The notes under the pieces were generated by a model. It saw nothing but the letters and a program-made list of their open reading frames with translations, was not told where the DNA came from and ran no database searches. From positions 1 through 36,088 of the forward strand of contig CAIPTY010000077.1 in NCBI GenBank assembly GCA_903868145.1: a stretch of DNA of 36,088 nt. Direction: 5' to 3'. Made by a program: the position numbers and the translations under genes. This stretch comes from an uncultured Desulfuromonadales bacterium. GTDB taxonomy: Bacteria > Desulfobacterota > Desulfuromonadia > Geobacterales > Pseudopelobacteraceae. Positions 15,359-24,296 of this stretch are shown piece after piece; within the stretch, counting starts at the first letter, position 1; every line of letters begins with the position of its first letter.

Positions 15359-16732
15359 CTACTTTTTCACATCAATGCCGTAACTCTTTATCTTGCGATG
15401 AAGATTGCTGCGTTCCAGTTCAATAATTTCGGCAGTGCGCGAGATGTTCCAGTCGTTTTCCTCGAGCTTCTGAATGATGAATTCCCGCTCAAAACCTTCA
15501 CGGGCGACCCGCAGGGTTGGCCGGGCACGCGAATCATCCGGCGGGAGGCCGCCAAAGTCAGCCTCATGGTTCGTGCCATCCAGATCAGGTACATCGGCGG
15601 GAGTTACCGTTGTGCCGGAGGTCATAATCAGGATGCGCTCAATGATATTTTTGAGTTCCCGTACGTTTCCCGGCCACTGGTATCGACACAGGATACTCAT
15701 TGTCTCAGGGATAAACTCTTTTGACTCCCGTCCCTCAGTGCGATAGAATTGATGGACGAAATGTTCGGCCAGCAGTGGGATGTCTTCAGAGCGCTCCCGC
15801 AACGGTGGCACCTTGAATGGCACGACATTAAGGTGATAGTACAGCTCTTCGCTAAACCTGCCCTGGCGGATTTCTTCATCCAGCTCCTTGGTAGTGGCCG
15901 CAATGATGCGTACATCGACGGAAATCAGCCTGGTACCGCCAACCCTCTCAAAACAGTTCTCCCGGAGGACACGCAGAATTTTTGCCTGGGCCTTAAGCGG
16001 CATATCCCCGATTTCATCAAGAAAGATCGTGCCCCCGTCAGCCTGATCGAATCTGCCTTTCTTCTGACCTGTTGCTGCGGCAAAAGCTCCCTTTTCATAT
16101 CCGAAGAGTTCACTCTCAAGGAACTCTTCAGGTATGGCAGCGCAATTGACGGCTACAAAAGGATTGTCACGACGCTGGCTGTAATGGTGGGCTGATCGCG
16201 CAAGAAGTTCTTTGCCGGTTCCGTGAGCGCCTGTCACCAATACGGGTGCGCTCGTGGGAGCGACACGCATGATCTGTTCGCGCAGGGCAATAATCACAGC
16301 CGAAGAACCGATCAACTCATGTTCGTTGCCTGCCGCCATTTTAAGTTCGGCATTCTCAGCGCTCAACTGTTTCAGCTTCAGCGCATTAACCACCGTGATC
16401 AATACCTTGTCAAGCGACAGTGGTTTTTCGATAAAATCGAAGGCGCCGAGTTTTGTGGCGCGAACAGCTGTTTCAATAGTGCCATGACCGGAAATCATTA
16501 TGACCGTAAGCTGTGGAAAAAGTAATTTCAGTTTCTCCAGTGCCTCCAGTCCATCCATGCCCGGCATCCAGATATCCAGCAGCACCAGATCAGGCAGTTC
16601 ATCGCGGACAGTGTCCAGGGCCTCGACAGCACTTGAAGCGGTAACTACCTGATACCCCTCATCCTCAAGAATGCCGCTCAGTGAAATCCTGATATCCTTC
16701 TCATCATCAACCACTAGAATTGTTGCTGACAT
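15359..16732 (-). CDS. ntrX: NtrX-like response regulator with degenerate sigma54-contact motif
   Basis: A 457-aa regulator: a receiver domain (1-120; phosphoacceptor D53, K103), an AAA+ domain (about 138-370; Walker A GAHGTGKE at 168-175, Walker B IFLDE at 236-240, arginine-finger region LRERSEDIPLL), and a Fis-type helix-turn-helix at the C-terminus (ISRTAEIIELERSNLHRKI). The loop that normally reads GAFTGA and touches sigma54 reads GAFAAA at 215-220, so sigma54 activation is doubtful; it may act as a sigma70-type repressor or activator. Its gene lies between the NtrY-like kinase and the S41 peptidase. GAGGTG precedes the ATG. Confidence 0.9.
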   Translation of the reverse strand: MSATILVVDDEKDIRISLSGILEDEGYQVVTASSAVEALDTVRDELPDLVLLDIWMPGMDGLEALEKLKLLFPQLTVIMISGHGTIETAVRATKLGAFDFIEKPLSLDKVLITVVNALKLKQLSAENAELKMAAGNEHELIGSSAVIIALREQIMRVAPTSAPVLVTGAHGTGKELLARSAHHYSQRRDNPFVAVNCAAIPEEFLESELFGYEKGAFAAATGQKKGRFDQADGGTIFLDEIGDMPLKAQAKILRVLRENCFERVGGTRLISVDVRIIAATTKELDEEIRQGRFSEELYYHLNVVPFKVPPLRERSEDIPLLAEHFVHQFYRTEGRESKEFIPETMSILCRYQWPGNVRELKNIIERILIMTSGTTVTPADVPDLDGTNHEADFGGLPPDDSRARPTLRVAREGFEREFIIQKLEENDWNISRTAEIIELERSNLHRKIKSYGIDVKK

Positions 16733-16795
16733 TTTTCACCTCACCAGCACGAGAAACCGCACCGTCAGTACGTCCGTTTTTCGGGAGCAGCAGTT

Positions 16796-19018
16796 TTAAA
16801 CCGTGCCCGTTGGTAGTTCTACTACAAAACATGCACCCCGCGGTACATTGTCCCTGACCCTTACAAAACCGTTGTGGTCGGAAATAATGCTGTTGACGAT
16901 TGCCAGGCCAAGGCCGGTTCCCGTTTTTCTGGTCGAGAAATACGGTTCGAAGAGACGCGGCTTATCAGACGCTGATATCCCGGGGCCGTTGTCAGATACA
17001 CGGAAATCAGCCATTTTGAGTTCCGGATCATAATGGCTGCTGATCTCTACCGCACCGGTTTCCTGCATGGCCGCCACGGCATTTTCCAGGAGGTTTATCA
17101 CAACTCGCTTGATCTGATTACGGTCAATTGTCAGAAGCGGCAACAGCACATCGGGGGTAAATGTGAAGACGACCCCCCGGTGTGCCTCCTGATAGAGCGT
17201 AAGAGTCTCTCGAATGATATCGTTAAGATCATTCGGTTCGGGCTGTATGGCTGGCATCCGGGCAAAATTTGAAAACTCGTTGACCAGGTTTTTCAACTCG
17301 TCAACAGAGGTTATGATCATTGCCGTACATTCGTCAAAAACCTTCTCATCATCAGCAAAGCGCGTTAGATAGCGCTTTCTCAGGCGCTGTGCCGAAAGCT
17401 GGATGGGGGTAAGCGGATTCTTGATCTCGTGGGCTATCCGCCTGGCAACCTCTCGCCAGGCTGCCATCCGTTGGACCTTCATGACCTGGGTCAGATCATC
17501 CAGCACGAGGACGGTACCCACGAACTCGCCCGCTTCATCGCGCAACAGGGTCAGATGCAGATGCAGCGTCAACCGTGTGCCCCTGATATCCAGCGTTACC
17601 TGCCGATTGATAGTATCATGCCTGGCGAGCAGTAGCTCCTTCATGCTTTCCTTGACTATGTCCAGGTGAGCTTCGCGCAAAATTTCACGGAAATTTTTTC
17701 CCAGTACGGATCCGGTATTGATATTGAGGAGTTTCTCCGCCGACGTATTGATAGTCGTGATGAGCCCTTCCCTATCCACTGATATGACACCAGCCGCAAC
17801 ATTGCGCAGAACAATTTCCATGTAACGCTGGCGTTGCTCGATATCCTGGTTGATGCGTGACAACTCAGCATGCGACACGTTGAGTGCCTGCTGCTTGGAG
17901 CGCAGATCATCGGTCATACGGTTGAATGACTGCACAAGCATGCCGATTTCATCGGTAGAATACGACTCAATTTGGACATCGAGATTACCATCAGCAACAG
18001 CGCGGGTTGCCTCAACCAGCTCCTGAACAGGCCTTGTCATGCTATTGGCCAGATAGATGCCCATCCAGTAGGCAAAGAATACAATCACGACCGTGATCAG
18101 AAACAGGGTAATAATGTAGCCGGCCCTGATCGGATTTTTCAAGATTTTGAGCTGACGGAATTCGTGGTACGACTCCGTTATCTCTTTCATCTTATTGACC
18201 AGTGAATAAGGAACGTAATAATTCACCACCACAACCCCGACCACATCCTTCTCGTTCCAGGTTGAATAGACCGGAACTATACCGCGTATCAGATCAGCCT
18301 TGCCAGCCTGATTGATACGGATCAGCTCATTTCCGGAGAGCCCTTTTTGTATATCCTCAGAGTCCGGACTCGTAAACTCACCCTTGGGAACGTCAGGGTT
18401 TGATGCCTGAACAAGTTCCTCACGCTGGGCAGAATAGACTTCCACAACACCCAGATTATATTCCTTCTGCTTCTGTCGGATCAACTCCTTCAACTGAGGA
18501 AGGCTCTCCTGATTCAAGAGTTTCTTAGCCTTGATAAAACCGCTGATCTGTCGCCCGTAATAGAGTGAGTTGGATGCATAATTTTTATAATAGGTCTGTG
18601 CAACTTCAAGCGACTCGCTCAGCGATGTTTCAACCTGGGTATTGAACCAGTTATGAATGGTATTGTTTATGAAACCGGCTGCGGCAAAGAAGAGAAGCAT
18701 GGTTGGAACCAGCGAAAGACCGACAAAAGATAGTACCAGCTTGGTGCGAAGTCTTGTTGCAAGGGGGTTTGAACGACTTTCCATGAAGAGCTTTACAACA
18801 TTACGGCAGACCAGATATACCAGCAGAATTACCAGTAGAATTACGAGATTTATCACGCCGAAAATGGCAATATTGTTCCCCATCGGAGCAATTGCACTCA
18901 GCTGGGTCAGGCGGAATTCGGCGCGTGTCAGCAGAATTATCAGTGCCACCGCAAGGATGATAATCGCGGCCTCACGGATTCTTTTTTTCCGCTCATATAC
19001 CGGGAGTTTGAATTCCAT
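16796..19018 (-). CDS. ntrY: NtrY-like membrane sensor histidine kinase
   Basis: A 740-aa kinase. Helices at about 15-31, 47-72 and 97-117 are followed by a long extracytoplasmic sensor (about 120-298), a fourth helix (299-322), HAMP (322-375), PAS (about 395-505), HisKA with H530 in AHEIKNPLTP, and HATPase (N646, DNGPG at 676-680, G-box GTGLGLA at 700-706). This order is that of NtrY, which phosphorylates NtrX. The start at 19018 (MEFKLPVYERKK) is chosen over in-frame starts up to 19069 because the extra 17 residues look non-conserved; no ribosome site is clear for either. The signal is unknown; nitrogen or redox sensing is known for the family only. Confidence 0.9.
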   Translation of the reverse strand: MEFKLPVYERKKRIREAAIIILAVALIILLTRAEFRLTQLSAIAPMGNNIAIFGVINLVILLVILLVYLVCRNVVKLFMESRSNPLATRLRTKLVLSFVGLSLVPTMLLFFAAAGFINNTIHNWFNTQVETSLSESLEVAQTYYKNYASNSLYYGRQISGFIKAKKLLNQESLPQLKELIRQKQKEYNLGVVEVYSAQREELVQASNPDVPKGEFTSPDSEDIQKGLSGNELIRINQAGKADLIRGIVPVYSTWNEKDVVGVVVVNYYVPYSLVNKMKEITESYHEFRQLKILKNPIRAGYIITLFLITVVIVFFAYWMGIYLANSMTRPVQELVEATRAVADGNLDVQIESYSTDEIGMLVQSFNRMTDDLRSKQQALNVSHAELSRINQDIEQRQRYMEIVLRNVAAGVISVDREGLITTINTSAEKLLNINTGSVLGKNFREILREAHLDIVKESMKELLLARHDTINRQVTLDIRGTRLTLHLHLTLLRDEAGEFVGTVLVLDDLTQVMKVQRMAAWREVARRIAHEIKNPLTPIQLSAQRLRKRYLTRFADDEKVFDECTAMIITSVDELKNLVNEFSNFARMPAIQPEPNDLNDIIRETLTLYQEAHRGVVFTFTPDVLLPLLTIDRNQIKRVVINLLENAVAAMQETGAVEISSHYDPELKMADFRVSDNGPGISASDKPRLFEPYFSTRKTGTGLGLAIVNSIISDHNGFVRVRDNVPRGACFVVELPTGTV

Positions 19019-19080
19019 GGGCGGGGATACTATCACAAACATGCCATGAATCAAACAGCATTGTTGCAAAAATGCATCAA

Positions 19081-19109
19081 TTGCCAGCCATCGTTGAATG
19101 TGGTATGGT
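19081..19109 (+). promoter_or_regulatory. Sigma70-type promoter of the YaaR-like gene
   Basis: TTGCCA (19081-19086), 17-nt spacer, TATGGT (19104-19109), 33 bp before the ATG at 19142. The ribosome site AGGTAGG follows it. It lies in the divergent gap shared with the NtrY-like kinase gene. Confidence 0.55.
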
Positions 19110-19141
19110 TACGCTCGAAACTCAACAGGTAGGTTACGACA

Positions 19142-19594
19142 ATGCAGATTAAGGATGCAGTCTCTCTTCGAGATGCCACAGCACAAAAAAAAAGGACAAA
19201 TGCCAGTAATGGTCCTTCATCACTATTGAACCTCTTTTCTGTTCACATCAATCAGCAGGAAAGCGAGGTTACTTCGTATGAGGAGGATATTCTCGAACTG
19301 AGGCGAGAGATAGAAAAAGCGGGTGACAAACTGGTGCAGGAACCGACGCTGACGAGTTTCAAAAACTTCAGAGATGTTTTGAGCCGACTTGCCAAAAGGA
19401 TCAGCAACGAAGCCTACCGGCTTGATAAATTCGGGGGGACTCCTCAAAACCCCCGGTATTTCGAAATAATAACCATAATAAATGGTGAGGCCGACCGGTT
19501 ATATAATCTGATAGTTCAGCAACAGAAGGATAATATGGCAATTACAGCAAAGGTCATCGGCATAAAGGGACTTGTAGTAGACCTTATCACGTGA
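19142..19594 (+). CDS. YaaR-family (DUF327) protein
   Basis: A 150-aa, mostly helical, charged protein. The block QESEVTSYEEDILELRREIEKAGDKL, then PTLTSFKNFRDVLSRLAKRI and a C-terminal IITIINGEADRLYNLIV match the YaaR/DUF327 family, whose function is unknown; in several Gram-positive bacteria it sits near DNA-replication genes. Residues 1-40 are a basic, low-complexity lead. It is a single-gene unit with its own promoter and a strong terminator at 19621-19651, divergent from the sensor kinase. Nothing in the neighbourhood points to a role. Confidence 0.8.
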   Translation: MQIKDAVSLRDATAQKKRTNASNGPSSLLNLFSVHINQQESEVTSYEEDILELRREIEKAGDKLVQEPTLTSFKNFRDVLSRLAKRISNEAYRLDKFGGTPQNPRYFEIITIINGEADRLYNLIVQQQKDNMAITAKVIGIKGLVVDLIT

Positions 19595-19620
19595 ACATCC
19601 GTAAACGAACTACCAAAGGA

Positions 19621-19651
19621 AAAGGCAAGAGAACGGCTCTTGCCTTTTTTT
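19621..19651. terminator. Rho-independent terminator between YaaR-like gene and rplQ
   Basis: GGCAAGAG (19624-19631), loop AACGG, CTCTTGCC (19637-19644), then seven Ts on the plus strand. On the minus strand the same hairpin is followed by TTTTCCTTT, so it may also end the ribosomal transcript after rplQ. Confidence 0.9.
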
Positions 19652-19676
19652 ATCCACAATTATACGCCCACCCCCG

Positions 19677-20162
19677 TCAATCAATCGGAGCTTGTACAAC
19701 CTGCCCATCTCCGGCAATCGGGGCTTCAACTTCAACCTGAGGGATTGATACTTTGGAGGTGGCTACAGGCCGAAGGGGCTTCTGCCGCACCTTCTTCTGT
19801 TTCATCTCTTCCTCAACCAACTCAACCAGAGAAACCGGCGCTGTATCTCCCTGTCGAATGCCAAGCTTGATAATACGGGTATAACCGCCAGGGCGATCTT
19901 TGTAGCGAGGAGCAATTGTCGAGAATAGCTTTGTAACAACCGATTTTTCCCGTATATACGATGCAGCCTGGCGCAATGCGTGGAGGTCTCCCCGCTTGCC
20001 AAGCGTAATCATTTTTTCGGCAACAATCCTGATTTCCTTGGCCTTGCCATCTGTTGTAGTGATCTTCTCGTGATTAAGAAAAGAAGTGACAAGATTCCTG
20101 AACATCGCTTCACGATGACTGGTTTTCCTGCCCAACCTTCTGCCTGTTTTCGCATGACGCAT
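19677..20162 (-). CDS. rplQ: 50S ribosomal protein L17, with C-terminal extension
   Basis: Large-subunit protein near the exit tunnel. The N-terminus [20 protein letters not shown] and the block [18 protein letters not shown] are diagnostic. The conserved core ends near residue 118 (LVEEE); the remaining 43 residues are a Val/Pro/Ala-rich tail absent from the E. coli-type protein, which is about 127 aa. It is the last gene of the alpha operon, 38 bp after rpoA, and is followed by a hairpin at 19621-19651. Confidence 0.97.
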   Translation of the reverse strand: MRHAKTGRRLGRKTSHREAMFRNLVTSFLNHEKITTTDGKAKEIRIVAEKMITLGKRGDLHALRQAASYIREKSVVTKLFSTIAPRYKDRPGGYTRIIKLGIRQGDTAPVSLVELVEEEMKQKKVRQKPLRPVATSKVSIPQVEVEAPIAGDGQVVQAPID

Positions 20163-20200
20163 GACACAATCCTTTCTGGTGCAATTAACTGTTCAGGCTA

Positions 20201-21223
20201 CTACTCTTCTTCCTGCTGATCACCACGAAGGCGTCGCAGGAATTCAAGATCAGGAAAACCATCAATTTTCATACCAAAAGTAAGCCCCATATCATTGAGG
20301 ATGTCCTTAATCTCGTTAAGTGATTTGCGACCAAAGTTTTGCGTTTTGAGCATCTCTGCTTCCGTTTTGGTAACAAGCTCACCAATAAGTTTGATTCCCG
20401 CATTCTTGAGACAGTTTGCAGATCGAACTGAGAGTTCAAGCTCCTCTACCGTGCGGTAGAGATTCTCGTTGATCTTATCCTTGTCTTCCTGCGACTCTTC
20501 AAACATTTGAGGCTCAGCGTCATCATCAAAATTAATAAAAATCGTAAGTTGTTCCTTCAAGATTTTTGCGGCATATGCCACAGCATCCTCGGGTTTAGCA
20601 CTCCCGTCGGTCCAGACTTCAAGGGTCAGTTTATCGTAGTCCGTCATTTGCCCAACACGTGCATTGGATACGGTAAAATTGACCTTCTTGATGGGGGTGA
20701 ATATGGCATCAATCGGTATCGTGCCGACTGGAGCCTTCTCATCTCTGTTACGGTCTGCGGAAACATACCCCTTACCCATACGCACTGACAGCTCAACATC
20801 CAGATTTGCATCTTTTCCACAGGTTGCAACGTGGTGATTCGGATTCATGATTTCAACATTGTGATTAACAAGAATATCGCCGGCAGTAACAATACCGTCA
20901 CCCTTATGTTTTATGTGGATAGTGGCAAAATCCGCCGAATGAAGTTTAAGACGAACACCCTTCAGGTTGAGAATTATGTCGGTAACGTCCTCAGTAACAC
21001 CTTGAATCGTTGAAAACTCGTGAAGAACCCCTTTTATGCGAACAGACGTAATGGCAGCACCCTGCAACGAGGAAAGCAGAATTCTCCTGAGCGAATTACC
21101 TATTGTCGTACCAAACCCTCGCTCGAAAGGCTCCGCAAAAAATTTACCATATGTCACAGAAAGAGAATCTTTCTCTACCTGGAGCTGCTTTGGTTTTATA
21201 AGATCCCGCCAGTTTTTATACAT
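20201..21223 (-). CDS. rpoA: DNA-directed RNA polymerase alpha subunit
   Basis: A 340-aa subunit that nucleates RNA polymerase assembly. The N-terminal domain (about 1-235) has [19 protein letters not shown], the dimer interface; the C-terminal domain (about 255-325; [28 protein letters not shown]) contacts UP-element DNA and activators. A flexible acidic linker with [12 protein letters not shown] lies between them. The ribosome site GGAGGAGG is visible ahead of the ATG. The 69-bp gap to rpsD is the widest in the run and could hold an internal control site, though none was identified. Confidence 0.98.
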   Translation of the reverse strand: MYKNWRDLIKPKQLQVEKDSLSVTYGKFFAEPFERGFGTTIGNSLRRILLSSLQGAAITSVRIKGVLHEFSTIQGVTEDVTDIILNLKGVRLKLHSADFATIHIKHKGDGIVTAGDILVNHNVEIMNPNHHVATCGKDANLDVELSVRMGKGYVSADRNRDEKAPVGTIPIDAIFTPIKKVNFTVSNARVGQMTDYDKLTLEVWTDGSAKPEDAVAYAAKILKEQLTIFINFDDDAEPQMFEESQEDKDKINENLYRTVEELELSVRSANCLKNAGIKLIGELVTKTEAEMLKTQNFGRKSLNEIKDILNDMGLTFGMKIDGFPDLEFLRRLRGDQQEEE

Positions 21224-21292
21224 TAAAACCTCCTCCGGAGAGCAGTATCCGGTTGTCGACGATACGGGCAGAAAATACTGATGTCCCGGGAA

Positions 21293-21919
21293 TTACTTGG
21301 AGTAGAGCTCGACGATCAATTGTTCCTGAATCGGAGTGGTAATATCTTCACGAACAGGCAGTCCCTTAAGAACTCCCTTGAACGTATCCCGATCCAATTC
21401 GAGCCACTGAGGGATTCCGCGACGAACAACCGCTTCCAGAGAATCATTAACAGAGACAATTTTTCTGCTTTTCTCACGCAATTCTATGACATCACCCATC
21501 TTCAACTGAATAGACGGGATATTCACTTTTTTCCCATTAACCACGAAATGACCGTGCCTGACCAATTGACGTGACTCGGTGCGCGAAGAAGCAAATCCCA
21601 GACGATACACTGTGTTATCAAGGCGCCGCTCAAGCAGTGACAGAAGGTTTTCACCGGTAACACCCTTCATGCGATCAGCAGATTCAAAGTAACCGCGAAA
21701 CTGCTTCTCAAGCAAACCATAGATGCGACGCACTTTCTGCTTCTCACGTAATTGAACACCATAATCCGAGGTTTTAGATCTCCCCTGTCCATGTTGTCCC
21801 GGGGGGTAATTGCGACGCTTGATACCGCATTTATCGGTATAACAGCGCTCACCTTTCAAAAACAATTCCATGTTTTCTCTTCTGCACTGACGGCATGAAG
21901 GTCCTGTATAACGAGCCAA
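21293..21919 (-). CDS. rpsD: 30S ribosomal protein S4, zinc-cysteine type
   Basis: A 208-aa primary 16S-binding protein that starts 30S assembly. The N-terminus carries four cysteines (C9-x2-C12-x13-C26-x4-C31), the zinc-binding variant of S4, followed by [11 protein letters not shown]. The S4 RNA-binding domain covers about 98-160 ([33 protein letters not shown]). It lies between rpsK and rpoA in the standard alpha order. In many bacteria S4 represses this operon; no S4-binding pseudoknot was identified here. Confidence 0.98.
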   Translation of the reverse strand: MARYTGPSCRQCRRENMELFLKGERCYTDKCGIKRRNYPPGQHGQGRSKTSDYGVQLREKQKVRRIYGLLEKQFRGYFESADRMKGVTGENLLSLLERRLDNTVYRLGFASSRTESRQLVRHGHFVVNGKKVNIPSIQLKMGDVIELREKSRKIVSVNDSLEAVVRRGIPQWLELDRDTFKGVLKGLPVREDITTPIQEQLIVELYSK

Positions 21920-21949
21920 TGAAAACCTCCTTGTATGTTTAAAGCTGAA

Positions 21950-22345
21950 TCAAACTCTTCTTCGTTTAGGAGGACGACAACCATTGTGAGGAATCGGCGT
22001 CACATCCTTTATAAAACTGATATTGAGACCAGCTGCCTGCAATGCGCGAAGCGCCGATTCACGTCCGGAACCCGGACCCTTCACGTATACCTCGACGCTT
22101 CTCAGACCATGTTCCTGGGCTTTTTTCACACAATCTTCAGCTGCGATCTGGGCGGCAAACGGTGTACTTTTCCGTGAACCCTTGAACCCCTTGGCTCCAG
22201 CGGTAGACCATGAAATTACATTGCCGACCGGATCGGTTATTGTGATAATGGTATTGTTAAAGGTTGCCTGGATATGGGCAACACCACTACTGATATTTTT
22301 GCGTTCCTTCTTTTTGCGAACAACCTTCTTAGCTGGACTTGCCAT
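21950..22345 (-). CDS. rpsK: 30S ribosomal protein S11
   Basis: A 131-aa platform protein that helps select the correct tRNA at the P site. The motifs [14 protein letters not shown]-like [30 protein letters not shown] and the C-terminal [13 protein letters not shown] are diagnostic. It sits 27 bp after rpsM and 30 bp before rpsD. The length is normal and no anomaly is seen. Confidence 0.98.
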   Translation of the reverse strand: MASPAKKVVRKKKERKNISSGVAHIQATFNNTIITITDPVGNVISWSTAGAKGFKGSRKSTPFAAQIAAEDCVKKAQEHGLRSVEVYVKGPGSGRESALRALQAAGLNISFIKDVTPIPHNGCRPPKRRRV

Positions 22346-22372
22346 TCGTGATCTCCAGAAAACTAGGTAGAA

Positions 22373-22741
22373 TTATTTCTTCTTGCCGGCAACTGTGCGA
22401 GCAGGCCCCTTACGCGTCCGGGCATTTGTCTTTGTGCGTTGTCCTCTGACCGGAAGACCCTTCCTGTGGCGAAGTCCCCTGTAACAGCCAAGATCCATGA
22501 GCCTTTTGATATTCATTGATATTTCGCGCCGCAAATCACCTTCAACTTTGCAGTTTCGGTCAATTTCATCACGAAGCCTTGAAACCTCAGCCTCGGTTAA
22601 TTTGTCCGTACGCGTTCCGGGATCAATTTTAGCGGCTGCAATGATCGTCTCTGCCGTGGATTTGCCGATGCCATAGATATAGGTAAGGGCTATCACAATA
22701 TGCTTGTTTTTGGGTAAATCAATACCTGCGATGCGTGCCAA
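22373..22741 (-). CDS. rpsM: 30S ribosomal protein S13
   Basis: A 122-aa head protein that bridges to the large subunit and touches P-site t[15 protein letters not shown] at the start, [13 protein letters not shown] (helix-two-turn-helix) and [20 protein letters not shown] are diagnostic, with the usual basic tail ending VAGKKK. An AGGAGG-type site precedes the ATG. It is the first large gene of the alpha cluster, after rpmJ. Confidence 0.98.
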   Translation of the reverse strand: MARIAGIDLPKNKHIVIALTYIYGIGKSTAETIIAAAKIDPGTRTDKLTEAEVSRLRDEIDRNCKVEGDLRREISMNIKRLMDLGCYRGLRHRKGLPVRGQRTKTNARTRKGPARTVAGKKK

Positions 22742-22763
22742 TGGAAAATCCTCCTTTAATTGC

Positions 22764-22877
22764 TCATCCCTGACGTTGGGAATGCTTGGGGATGTCGCAG
22801 ATCACACGCACCACACCCTTACGCTTGATTATTTTACATTTGTCACAAATCTTTTTAACTGATGCTCGTACTTTCAT
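22764..22877 (-). CDS. rpmJ: 50S ribosomal protein L36, zinc-ribbon type
   Basis: A 37-aa protein found by translating the gap between map and rps[21 protein letters not shown] and on to HSQRQG. It has the zinc ligands C11-x2-C14, C27 and H32-like pattern (CDKC ... VICDIPKH), so this is the metal-binding form. GGAG lies 6 nt before the ATG. infA, which often sits between map and rpmJ, is absent: only 11 bp separate the two. Confidence 0.96.
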   Translation of the reverse strand: MKVRASVKKICDKCKIIKRKGVVRVICDIPKHSQRQG

Positions 22878-22888
22878 GTTTTGCTCCT

Positions 22889-23644
22889 TCACGCATTTCC
22901 GATACGCGTCAAAATTTCAGGCCCGCTGTGCGTTATGGCCACAGTATGTTCAAAATGGGCCGAAAGGCCACCATCACACGTTACAACAGTCCACCCATCT
23001 TCCAGAACCTTAACATCAAAAGACTTCTGATTTATCATCGGCTCAATGGCAAGAACCATACCGGGCTTCAATCTGACACCGGAACCGGGGCGGCCATAGT
23101 TCGGTATCTGCGGATCCTCATGCAGTTTTTTTCCAATACCGTGACCAACAAAATCACGAACGACCGAAAAACCACTGTTCTCAACGTGCGACTGTATTGC
23201 GTGGGATATGTCGCCGAGTCGAGCACCAGGTAAGGCCTGCGCTATACCGAGCTGAAGAGACTCTTCCGTAACCCTTACAAGTTCCCGTCCAGCAATTGAA
23301 ACATCACCCACTGGAATAGTAATTGCGGCATCACCATAGAAATCATCAAACAGAATCCCGAAATCAAGGCTAATAATGTCACCAGACTTTAGCGGAACTT
23401 TAGTCGGCATCCCGTGCACTACCTGTTCGTTCAGTGAACAACAGAGCGAGCTTGGATAATTATTATAACCTTTAAATGCCGCCTTGGCCTTGCGTTTGCC
23501 TGTCTCTGCGACAGCTAGTGACTCTAAATCGGAAGTGGTGACCCCTGGTTCAACAAGTCGGGACAAGAGACTCAGTATTTCAGCCGCCATTCCACACGAT
23601 ACTTTCATCCTTTCAATCTCACGGGGAGACTTAAGGATTATCAC
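22889..23644 (-). CDS. map: Methionine aminopeptidase, type I
   Basis: A 251-aa enzyme that removes the N-terminal methionine from nascent chains. All five metal ligands are visible: D94 and D105 (SLDFG, FYGDAA), H168 ([12 protein letters not shown]), E201 (LAIEPM) and E232 (EHTVAIT). The GTG at 23644 is chosen as start because GAGGGG lies 7 nt upstream; a TTG at 23659 lacks a site. It overlaps the adk stop by 14 bases, which implies coupled translation. No N-terminal extension is present. Confidence 0.96.
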   Translation of the reverse strand: MIILKSPREIERMKVSCGMAAEILSLLSRLVEPGVTTSDLESLAVAETGKRKAKAAFKGYNNYPSSLCCSLNEQVVHGMPTKVPLKSGDIISLDFGILFDDFYGDAAITIPVGDVSIAGRELVRVTEESLQLGIAQALPGARLGDISHAIQSHVENSGFSVVRDFVGHGIGKKLHEDPQIPNYGRPGSGVRLKPGMVLAIEPMINQKSFDVKVLEDGWTVVTCDGGLSAHFEHTVAITHSGPEILTRIGNA

Positions 23645-24293
23645 CAGACTGCCCCTCAAGTATATCTCTTATCCGGGCCTGTATGACCTGAATAGGTGCG
23701 CTTCCATCAATGTGTCGCAACAGTCCGGCTTCATCGTAATATGCTTTTAATGGAGACGTCTGTAAATCGTATACTGCCAAGCGATTTTTAACGGTTTCCT
23801 CCTGATCATCTTCTCTCTGAACAAGCTTAGTGCCGCACGAGTCGCAGACATCAGAAATCCGCGGTGGGTCATTGAGAAGATGGTAACCCTTTCCACAGGA
23901 AGGACATGTGCGCCGGCCTGATATTCGCTGAATTATATCAGTATTATTCACATCAAGCGACACTACGTGGTTTATTTTTTTGCCGCTGGCACTCAGTATC
24001 ACAGCAAGTTCGTTAGCCTGGGGCAAAGTCCGCGGAAACCCGTCCAGTATGAAACCAGAATTACAATCAGGGAGACTGAGACGCTCCCTGACCAGTCCCA
24101 GTACTACTTCATCCGGTACAAGACCTCCAGACTCCATAATTTTCTGGGCAACCATTCCAAGCGGAGTTTGTTCCTTCACTGCCGCACGAAGCATATCACC
24201 AGTGGAAATCTGCGGGATGTGGAAGGTTGTGACAATAAACTTAGCCTGCGTTCCTTTACCTGCTCCAGGTGGTCCAAGTAGAATCAGATTCAT
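23631..24293 (-). CDS. adk: Adenylate kinase, zinc-lid type
   Basis: A 220-aa nucleotide kinase (ATP + AMP to 2 ADP). The P-loop GPPGAGKGT is at 7-15, followed by the AMP-binding ISTGDMLR (29-36) and DGFPRT (84-89). The LID domain carries four cysteines, C130, C133, C150 and C153, that would bind structural zinc, as in Gram-positive and many delta-proteobacterial enzymes but not E. coli. It lies 3 bp after secY and overlaps map by 14 bases. Confidence 0.97.
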   Translation of the reverse strand: MNLILLGPPGAGKGTQAKFIVTTFHIPQISTGDMLRAAVKEQTPLGMVAQKIMESGGLVPDEVVLGLVRERLSLPDCNSGFILDGFPRTLPQANELAVILSASGKKINHVVSLDVNNTDIIQRISGRRTCPSCGKGYHLLNDPPRISDVCDSCGTKLVQREDDQEETVKNRLAVYDLQTSPLKAYYDEAGLLRHIDGSAPIQVIQARIRDILEGQSGDNP

Positions 24294-24296
24294 TTT

